Shown here: positions 57,875-64,000 of the stretch, one piece after another
Position numbering within the stretch: the first letter of the stretch is position 1
Layout of the letters: each line of letters opens with the position of its first letter
Origin: Ww85 sp963745765
GTDB taxonomy: Bacteria > Desulfobacterota > Desulfobulbia > Desulfobulbales > Desulfocapsaceae
Direction of reading: 5' to 3'
NCBI GenBank assembly: GCA_963745765.1
Contig: CAVUYQ010000021.1
Span: forward strand, 62,001 to 126,000
Length of the DNA: 64,000 nucleotides
Program-made: the position numbers and the translations under genes
The notes under the pieces: generated by a model
What the model saw: only the letters and a program-made list of their open reading frames with translations
Told to the model about the DNA's origin: nothing
Databases searched by the model: none

Positions 57875-58751
57875 TCAGGATTGGTTGCGCTGGATGAGTC
57901 CCATCACGGAATAAACCAGAAGAGCAGCAGCAAATGATGATGCGTGGTCTTCCTGCCGGGGCGCGAGTTCCACCACGTCAAAACCGACGACGGTCCTGTT
58001 TCTGATAACCTGCTCTAAAACCATGAGGGTATCGTTCCATCCCGGCCCCCCCGGAACGGGAGTACCCGTCGCGCGGACGACCGATGGATCGAGGCCGTCT
58101 ATATCAAGCGTTAGATAGATGTGATCGGGAAAGTCCGGCGGCAGGATAACCCCAGTTATCCCTCGCCGGTGCATTCTCTTTGCATCCAGGTGGGCGATAC
58201 CATGTTTTTTGCGATACAGCGCCTCTTCGTTGCAAAGGGCGCGAACGCCAAACTGGTAGAGTACCATATGCAGATCGGCATGGGCCCGGCGGGCAACGCA
58301 GGCATGGCTGAAGCGGCTGCCTTCATATGATTCCCGGAGATCGGCATGAGCGTCAAGTTGAAAGAGACCAACCGGTTCTTCAACAAAGGTACTGACAGCC
58401 TGGAGGGCCCCCAGGCTGACGGTGTGTTCTCCGCCGATGAGGATCGGCATTTTACCGGCCGTCAGGGTGCGCGTTGTTTTTTCCTTTATCAGCTGCAGAA
58501 CGTGTTCGACGGGGCCTGAACAATCGATGAAATTTGATCGTGTGAATGCCACGTTCCGAAGGGTTTGATTCGCCGTCCCATGTCTCCAGCTGTTGCGATG
58601 CCTCAAGAATAGCGCGGGGTCCGTGCTGGGTGCCTGGTCCATAGGAAACACTCTTTTCAAGTGGCACGGGAATGATGTGAAAAAAAGCATTCTCAAATGA
58701 TCTGCTCTCGATCTCCGAGGCAAGAAAATCCGGTGCGGCTGGTTCACCCAT
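57875..58751 (-). CDS. speB: agmatinase, one frameshift
   Basis: Hydrolyses agmatine to putrescine and urea. The N-terminus (FHIIPVPLEKSVSYGPGTQHGP) is in one frame; after about 58530 (extra T in AAATTTCATCG) the other continues IDCSGPVEHVL and the metal-binding blocks GGEHTVSLGALQ, QLDAHADLRESYEG and LTLDIDGLDPSV. About 291 residues joined. The ATG overlaps the nspC stop (ATGA). Last gene of the polyamine operon. Confidence 0.88.
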
Positions 58752-59920
58752 CAGGATAACCTCGTTTTAAAATCGGCATAATCAAATTCACGTATTGTCA
58801 GTAATTCCTTGTTTTCAGGGCGGTAGAGCAGGATGGACGGTAGCTGGATGCCATTGAAAGTGTTGGTCTTGACCATGGTATAGATGGCCATATCCGAAAA
58901 AACAAGTTTATCACCGATCGCCAGCGGCTGATCAAAGGTATAGTCACCGGCCACGTCACCGGCCAGGCAGGAGAGTCCGCCGATTCGATAGTGATAGCGC
59001 TTTTCGCCTACCGCTCCTGAGCCAATGATATGCGGTCGATAGGGCATTTCGAGTACATCGGGCATGTGAGCCGGAACCGACGAATCGATAATTGCGATTT
59101 TACCATCTCCGGAAATAATATCGAGGACCGTCGTCACCAGGTAGCCGCTATTAAGGGCCACCGCCTCACCCGGTTCGAGGTATACCAGGGTATCCCATTT
59201 GTCCTGAAACCTGTTTATTATATCAATAAGAAGCCTACGGTGATAATCAGGGCTGGTTATCAGATGACCGCCGCCGAAGTTGACATAATTCATCTGCGGC
59301 AGGTAAGGACCAAACGATTTTTCAACGGCGTCAATGGTTCTTTCAAGGCAATCAGCATTTTGTTCACAGAGGTTATGCCAGTGCAGGCCGCTGATCTGCT
59401 CAAGATGTTTTCCTGGGAACTCTTTCGACCTGATGCCAAGCCGGGAACCAGGGGCACAGGGATCATATATTGCTACCGCACCCTCTGAATGTTCGGGATT
59501 GATTCTCAGGCCGAGCTGCAGCTGCAATCCGCGTGCAGAGGCTGTCTGCAAGGCCAGATTGCCAAAGGTCTCCAGTTGGCCAAAGGAGTTGAAAACGAGA
59601 TGATCCGAGGTCGTTGCCAGATTAATGATATCTTTTTTTGAATAAGCAGCGGCAAAAGAATGCACCTCCCGGCCAAACTCTTCCCTGCCGAGGCGCGCTT
59701 CATGGGGTGAACTGGCGCAGGTACCGTCGAGAACGGTTTTCAGCAACGGAAAGACACTGAACATGGCAAAACACTTCAGGGCCAGGAGTATCCTGCAGCC
59801 GGTCTGTTTCTTGACATCCGCCAGGACGGCAAGATTCTTTTTGAGCAGACCTTCGTCAACAACAAAGGCCGGGGTTGTTACTCGAAATGGCTCAAAAGCG
59901 CATTCAAATCGGCCGTTCAC
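58751..59920 (-). CDS. nspC: carboxynorspermidine/carboxyspermidine decarboxylase
   Basis: A 389-residue PLP-dependent alanine-racemase-fold decarboxylase. The Schiff-base lysine lies in ILLALKCFAMFSVFPLL (K49); HWHNLCEQNADCLERTI and NFGGGHLITSPDYH follow, and GDVAGDYTFDQPL lies near the C-terminus. It decarboxylates carboxynorspermidine or carboxyspermidine to the triamine. GTG start overlapping the upstream dehydrogenase stop (GTGA). Confidence 0.93.
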   Translation of the reverse strand: MNGRFECAFEPFRVTTPAFVVDEGLLKKNLAVLADVKKQTGCRILLALKCFAMFSVFPLLKTVLDGTCASSPHEARLGREEFGREVHSFAAAYSKKDIINLATTSDHLVFNSFGQLETFGNLALQTASARGLQLQLGLRINPEHSEGAVAIYDPCAPGSRLGIRSKEFPGKHLEQISGLHWHNLCEQNADCLERTIDAVEKSFGPYLPQMNYVNFGGGHLITSPDYHRRLLIDIINRFQDKWDTLVYLEPGEAVALNSGYLVTTVLDIISGDGKIAIIDSSVPAHMPDVLEMPYRPHIIGSGAVGEKRYHYRIGGLSCLAGDVAGDYTFDQPLAIGDKLVFSDMAIYTMVKTNTFNGIQLPSILLYRPENKELLTIREFDYADFKTRLS

Positions 59921-61110
59921 GCCAGTTCGACCGCCTCCCAGGGCAGACCATGCCGGTTCAGTGCGGCCATAAAAGGATCGGGATCAAACGTTTCCATATT
60001 GAAAACGCCTCTGCCCTTCCACGTTCCCGTCAGCATCAACATGGCACCGATCATGGCAGGGACTCCGGTCGTATAGCTGATGGCCTGGGAACCAACCTCG
60101 TCATACGCATCCTCATGTCGGCAGATATTATAAACGTATAGTCTCTTCTCCTTACCGTCCCTGATTCCTTTGATCAGGCAACCGATACAGGTCTTGCCCT
60201 TGGTCAGCGGGCCAAGACTGGACGGCTCCGGCAAAACCGCCTTTAGAAACTGTAAGGGAACGATAGCCCTACCCTCATAATCGACAGGCTTGATACCGGT
60301 CATGCCGACGTTTTCCAGAACACGAAGGTGGGTGAGGTATTGATCGGAAAAGGTCATCCAGAAGCGGGCGCGCTTGAGTCCCTTCAAATGCAGCACAAGC
60401 GACTCAAGCTCCTCATGGTACAGAAGAAAACACTTTTTTGAGCCGATGCCGTCAGGGAAATCATAGGTCATGGACCAGGACAGGGGATCGGTCTCCAGCC
60501 ACTCGCCATGTTCCCAGTAACGGCCGCGTTGGGTTATCTCGCGAATGTTTATTTCCGGGTTGAAGTTGGTGGCAAAGTGTTGGCCATGGTCGCCCGCATT
60601 GCAGTCTATAATATCAAGTTCGTGGATTTCATCGAAATGGTGTTTCTGCGCCCAGGCACAGAAGACATTGGTAACACCGGGATCAAAGCCCGAGCCAAGC
60701 AGTGCCATCAGCCCTGCCTGCTGAAAACGCTCCCGGTACGCCCACTGGTATTTATACTCGAATTTCGCTTTCTCGGGCGGCTCATAGTTTGCTGTGTCGA
60801 GATAATCAACACCGGCTTCCAGGCAGGCATCCATGAGTGGCAGATCCTGGTAGGGCAGGGCCACATTAAGTACCAGGCCAGGCTTGATCCTCTTGATAAG
60901 ATTCACCGTTTCGGCGACGGCATCGGCATCGAGTTGATAGGTGGAGACCTTTACACCGGCGCGCTTTTCTACATCATCAGCAATGGCATCACATTTCGCC
61001 TTGGTTCGACTGGCCAGGGAAATCTCCGAGAAAACTTCGGCGACCTGTGCGCACTTGTGAGCAACAACGCTGCCAACGCCGCCGGCGCCGATAATAAGGA
61101 CATGTGCCAT
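59917..61110 (-). CDS. carboxynorspermidine dehydrogenase (saccharopine-dehydrogenase-like)
   Basis: A 397-residue NAD(P)-dependent protein: VLIIGAGGVGSVVAHKCAQ (Rossmann loop), NVALPYQDLPLMDACLEAGV, YLDTANYEPPEKAKFEYKYQ, LLGSGFDPGVTNVFCAWA and GDHGQHFATNFNPEINIRE. It condenses aspartate semialdehyde with putrescine or diaminopropane to carboxy(nor)spermidine, the step before NspC. The ATG at 61110 has AGGAGG 7 bases upstream; the TTG at 61113 is unlikely. Confidence 0.9.
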   Translation of the reverse strand: MAHVLIIGAGGVGSVVAHKCAQVAEVFSEISLASRTKAKCDAIADDVEKRAGVKVSTYQLDADAVAETVNLIKRIKPGLVLNVALPYQDLPLMDACLEAGVDYLDTANYEPPEKAKFEYKYQWAYRERFQQAGLMALLGSGFDPGVTNVFCAWAQKHHFDEIHELDIIDCNAGDHGQHFATNFNPEINIREITQRGRYWEHGEWLETDPLSWSMTYDFPDGIGSKKCFLLYHEELESLVLHLKGLKRARFWMTFSDQYLTHLRVLENVGMTGIKPVDYEGRAIVPLQFLKAVLPEPSSLGPLTKGKTCIGCLIKGIRDGKEKRLYVYNICRHEDAYDEVGSQAISYTTGVPAMIGAMLMLTGTWKGRGVFNMETFDPDPFMAALNRHGLPWEAVELA

Positions 61111-61152
61111 CAATTTTCCTCCTGCACTGTATAATATAATTAAAGGATCTGC

Positions 61153-63066
61153 TTAACGCTCAAAATAGGTGTAGCCTCTCAGACCGATTTCGTAAGCCTC
61201 AACAATTTCTTTTCTCTCCTCGGGGCTGATGCGTTGCGACCGCACCGCCTGTTCCGCGACTTTTCTGAAGCTGACAAAGAGTCTTTTGGGGTCATACTCC
61301 ACATATGATAAGACATCTGCGACAGAATCACCCTCCTCCTCATTGACAAATTCAAACTCACCATTTTCAAGGATGCGCACGGTAACCACGTTGGTGTCGC
61401 CGAGAAGATTATGCAAATCACCCAGTGTTTCCTGGTATGCCCCCACAAGAAAAGTACCGAGTAAATATTCGTCCGAGTTTTTCAGTTCGTGCAGCGGCAG
61501 ATAACGCTTGGTGCCCCGTTTATCAATGAACTGATCAATTTTCCCATCACAGTCACAGGTGATATCCGCCAGTATCGCCCTCCTCGTCGGTTCTTCGTCG
61601 AGCCGATGGATGGGCATGACGGGAAAAAGCTGGTTGATGGCCCAGGAGTCCGGCAGGGACTGAAAAACGCTGAAATTGCAGTAATAGATATCCGAAAGAA
61701 CCTGCTCAAGATCGGCGAGTTCCGGGGTTACGTACTTTAAATCAGCTGCGAGAGAACTTATTTGGGCAATGGTGCTCCAGAAAATCTGCTCGGCAAGGGA
61801 GCGCAGCCTCAGGCCGATTTTACCGTGATGGAAAAGATCACGTGTTTCGTCACGGTAAAAAATAATGTCATTAAAACTTTCCTGCAGGTTGCGGATCGTG
61901 AGATTCTGCAGAGTTTCCCGCATGTAGGTGATCTGCATCGGGCAGGGCTCAGGCAGCTTCTCCGGAAGCGGGTCCGGTCTGAATTTTGCGACATCAAGAA
62001 CGTTAAAGAGCAGTATTGAATAATAGGCTACCAGGGCGCGGCCGGATTCGGTAATGACAATCGGATGCTCAATATTTTCCTCATCCAGCGAGGTCATTAC
62101 CGCTTCAATAATATCAGTACAGTATTCATTGATTGAATAGTTGCGGCTGGAAAGAAAATTTGATTGGGTACCATCATAATCAACGGCGAGACCTCCGCCA
62201 AGATCGAGGTATTTAACATTCGCACCCTCTTTTGACAACCCGGCATAAACCCGACAAGCCTCGCTGACGGCAGACCGGATTTCCCGGATGTTGGAAATCT
62301 GGGAGCCCAGATGATAGTGGACCATCTGCAGACATTCGAGCATGTTTTCCTGGGCCAGCAGGTCAACGGCCTGAATTATCTGAGAGGTATTCAGCCCGAA
62401 TATCGAGCGATCTCCTCCTGATTCCGCCCAGTGTCCTCCCGCCAGGGAAGACAGCTTGATCCTGATCCCGAGAATGGGGATGGCGCCAAGCTTCTTTGAA
62501 CGTTCGATTATCAGTGGCAGTTCATCGGGCATCTCCACTACCAGAATGCAGGTGAAGCCAATTTTGTTGGCATAGAGACCGAGGTCAATGAATTCCTCAT
62601 CCTTGTAACCATTGCAGACCAGCACCGACTTCGTGTCGCGCAGCATGCCCATGGCGGCGATGAGTTCAGCTTTACTGCCGGCTTCAAGCCCGTGGTGATA
62701 GCGGGAACCGAAATGGGTGATCTGTTCGACAACCTGCTGCTGCTGATTGACCTTTATGGGATATGCTCCCATGAATGAGCCCTTATAACCGAGATCGGAC
62801 ATTGCTGAACGGAACGTCTCGTTAAGACTGGTGATCTGTGCTTCCAGGATGTTTGCTACTCTTAGAAGTACCGGCATCCCCAGACCCCTGGCATTTATGC
62901 CGGAAACTATCTCTGCGATACTTACCGCACGATCCCTGGCTCCGGGTGACGGCATAACCATCATTTCACCGTTTTCAGCGATGCAGAAATATCCTCCACT
63001 CCATTCAGAGACACCGTATAATTCGGAAGATTTGGTGGTATTCCAGCGTTCTATTGTGTGGCGCAC
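61153..63066 (-). CDS. speA: biosynthetic arginine decarboxylase
   Basis: A 637-residue PLP-dependent enzyme making agmatine from arginine; the length is normal for SpeA. PLP lysine in GAYPIKVNQQQQVVEQI; also GLEAGSKAELIAAM, VCNGYKDEEFI, MVHYHLGSQISNIREI, LDLGGGLAVDYDG and the C-terminal SFRKVAEQAV. I place the start at the GTG at 63066 because GAGGAGG lies 9 bases before it; upstream codons would add an unrelated leader. First gene of the operon speA, dehydrogenase, nspC, speB. Confidence 0.93.
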   Translation of the reverse strand: MRHTIERWNTTKSSELYGVSEWSGGYFCIAENGEMMVMPSPGARDRAVSIAEIVSGINARGLGMPVLLRVANILEAQITSLNETFRSAMSDLGYKGSFMGAYPIKVNQQQQVVEQITHFGSRYHHGLEAGSKAELIAAMGMLRDTKSVLVCNGYKDEEFIDLGLYANKIGFTCILVVEMPDELPLIIERSKKLGAIPILGIRIKLSSLAGGHWAESGGDRSIFGLNTSQIIQAVDLLAQENMLECLQMVHYHLGSQISNIREIRSAVSEACRVYAGLSKEGANVKYLDLGGGLAVDYDGTQSNFLSSRNYSINEYCTDIIEAVMTSLDEENIEHPIVITESGRALVAYYSILLFNVLDVAKFRPDPLPEKLPEPCPMQITYMRETLQNLTIRNLQESFNDIIFYRDETRDLFHHGKIGLRLRSLAEQIFWSTIAQISSLAADLKYVTPELADLEQVLSDIYYCNFSVFQSLPDSWAINQLFPVMPIHRLDEEPTRRAILADITCDCDGKIDQFIDKRGTKRYLPLHELKNSDEYLLGTFLVGAYQETLGDLHNLLGDTNVVTVRILENGEFEFVNEEEGDSVADVLSYVEYDPKRLFVSFRKVAEQAVRSQRISPEERKEIVEAYEIGLRGYTYFER

Positions 63067-63153
63067 AGCCAAATCCTCCTCTCTTATGTTATCAATGCGG
63101 CTATCGTGAAAAAGGAGCCTTTTATATAGCACCTGATAGAAAAGGTAAAGCAA

Positions 63154-63691
63154 ATAATAGTATCAAAATACAACTCCTCGGCCGGTCATCCTGACAGCCG
63201 GAAGGCGTATTTGCTGTTCTTTCATACAATAAGCCAAAGAGTATAATCACTATATTGAAACATATTAACATTAAAAGAAAAAAATGGCACAGCCACGAGG
63301 AAAAGCATGAATCCTGTTTTTGATGAATTTCTCAGGCCGGTTGTTCCTGTCTTGGTTCTGGCGGCAGTGTTCGTCCCGGTGGCACGTTCATACGGTAAGA
63401 GTTGGCCTGGTAATAACCGTACCGTACATCAGCTTCGCTCAATATCCCGTCTTCAGGTACTTGATAGCGAGATACAAACAGGAGTTAGTGATAATTGATT
63501 ATGGAAAAATCGGAAAATTCATAGAGAATCAGAAAAAGCACACATTGCTGATTAATAACAGTATGTTGATAACATTTTTCAGGGTTCGAAACAGGAAATA
63601 AGAAATTTCAGGGTAAATGCTTAGTCATGAAATCACCTCGATCTGCGGTGGTTAATCTCGTAAATACGGACTGATATGGATATCGTTAAAC
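63154..63691. other. intergenic region at the 5' side of speA
   Basis: Holds the presumed speA promoter (minus strand). A 63-codon plus-strand ORF at 63307-63498 begins after GAGGAAAAGC with a hydrophobic RPVVPVLVLAAVFVP stretch and could be a small membrane protein, possibly continuing in the next frame (VGLVITVPYISFAQYPVFRY); I am not confident. Confidence 0.3.
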
Positions 63692-63707
63692 TGGCACGAT
63701 TCTTGTT
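63692..63707 (+). promoter_or_regulatory. sigma-54-type -24/-12 promoter
   Basis: TGGCACG-ATTC-TTGTT matches the consensus TGGCACG-N4-TTGCW closely (the -12 C is a T). The GG and GT elements are spaced by exactly 10 bases. It lies ~50 bases before the LysW-like start. Confidence 0.6.
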
Positions 63708-63757
63708 ATTGTGAAGCATTGAAACGGTCGTGAATCTAATACTCATATGAGGATGCC

Positions 63758-63985
63758 ATGGGAAAGCTTAATAAGCACCGAAGTGATGGAGAACGATTTG
63801 GAAAATGTGATATCTGTATGGAACTGATTCCTATTGAATACTACTTCAATGAGGGGGATGAAATTACTTGTTATGAATGTGGGACCGACTACAAACTTGC
63901 CTCTAAAATGCCGGTGAAATTGACCATGCTTTCCGATTCGCATGATACTGATGATTATGCAGGTGAGATGAGGTTTGAAGACTGA
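63758..63985 (+). CDS. LysW-like small zinc-ribbon protein (75 aa)
   Basis: The pairs CDIC (~17-20) and CYEC (~38-41) form a zinc ribbon, followed by GTDYKLASKMPVKLTM and an acidic tail (HDTDDYAGEMRFED). The size and layout recall LysW, the carrier protein of AAA-route lysine and arginine biosynthesis, but the tail ends RFED instead of the EDWGE that carries the substrate in LysW. No LysX-type ligase is in this window. GAGG precedes the ATG. Confidence 0.6.
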   Translation: MGKLNKHRSDGERFGKCDICMELIPIEYYFNEGDEITCYECGTDYKLASKMPVKLTMLSDSHDTDDYAGEMRFED

Positions 63986-64000
63986 GGTTCCTCCGGTAGC

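Overview
The window reads as a chromosomal segment of a strictly or facultatively anaerobic Gram-negative bacterium, most likely a Desulfobacterota (deltaproteobacterial) relative of the Desulfobulbales. This is inferred from the gene set: an Mrp-type antiporter operon with several antiporter-like subunits, a mitochondrial/spd-type EF-G, a eukaryotic-type HisA, carboxy(nor)spermidine-route polyamine genes, a ferredoxin-nitroreductase, and an aldo/keto reductase with Fe-S motifs. No rRNA, tRNA, CRISPR array, prophage or complete insertion sequence was seen.

Layout. 1-1.9 kb is gene-poor and holds small genes, a pyridoxamine-oxidase-like remnant and two miniature inverted-repeat elements. 1.9-8.3 kb: SulP anion transporter, EF-G, a RecA-like ATPase, and eukaryotic-type HisA behind a terminator-like hairpin. 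8.5-15.9 kb: a tightly overlapping nine-gene Mrp cation/proton antiporter operon. 16-24.7 kb: an HDOD/metallo-beta-lactamase fusion, then mostly minus-strand housekeeping genes (RNase H-like exonuclease, ArfB, pyruvate kinase, RtcB, RluA) with PdxH on plus. 24.8-33.3 kb: SrkA-like kinase, spermidine-synthase-like gene, a three-gene overlapping set (SLOG/molybdenum-carrier protein, ferredoxin-nitroreductase, stand-alone RapZ C-terminal domain), a ZraP-like periplasmic protein, nitrilase and a P2-type ATPase. 33.6-40.4 kb is minus strand: cytochrome b561, metallophosphoesterase, Ogt, MarR and a ProVWX compatible-solute importer. 41-47.9 kb: glyoxalase II, a substrate-binding/permease/ATPase ABC system, hydrolase, Nudix, and a small heat-shock gene divergent from a putative ribbon-helix-helix protein. 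48.4-57.8 kb: AidB-like acyl-CoA dehydrogenase, aldo/keto reductase, malate dehydrogenase, macro-domain protein, fatty-acid cis/trans isomerase, D-cysteine desulfhydrase. 57.9-63.1 kb: a minus-strand polyamine operon (speA, carboxynorspermidine dehydrogenase, nspC, speB). The end holds a LysW-like zinc-ribbon gene behind a sigma-54-type promoter.

A dominant technical feature is that about twenty conserved genes carry one or more single-base frame breaks, many in short homopolymers, while several of the longest genes (SulP, EF-G, CTI, SpeA) are intact. In most cases the second frame continues the protein exactly where the first stops. This looks like sequence error in a draft assembly more than real decay, so those genes are given as one feature spanning the break.

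Working together: Mrp, SulP and ProVWX suggest ion and osmotic homeostasis; CTI, Hsp20, the macro-domain protein and the AidB-like protein suggest stress response; and the speA-to-speB operon can make putrescine from arginine and extend it by the carboxy route to spermidine or norspermidine.
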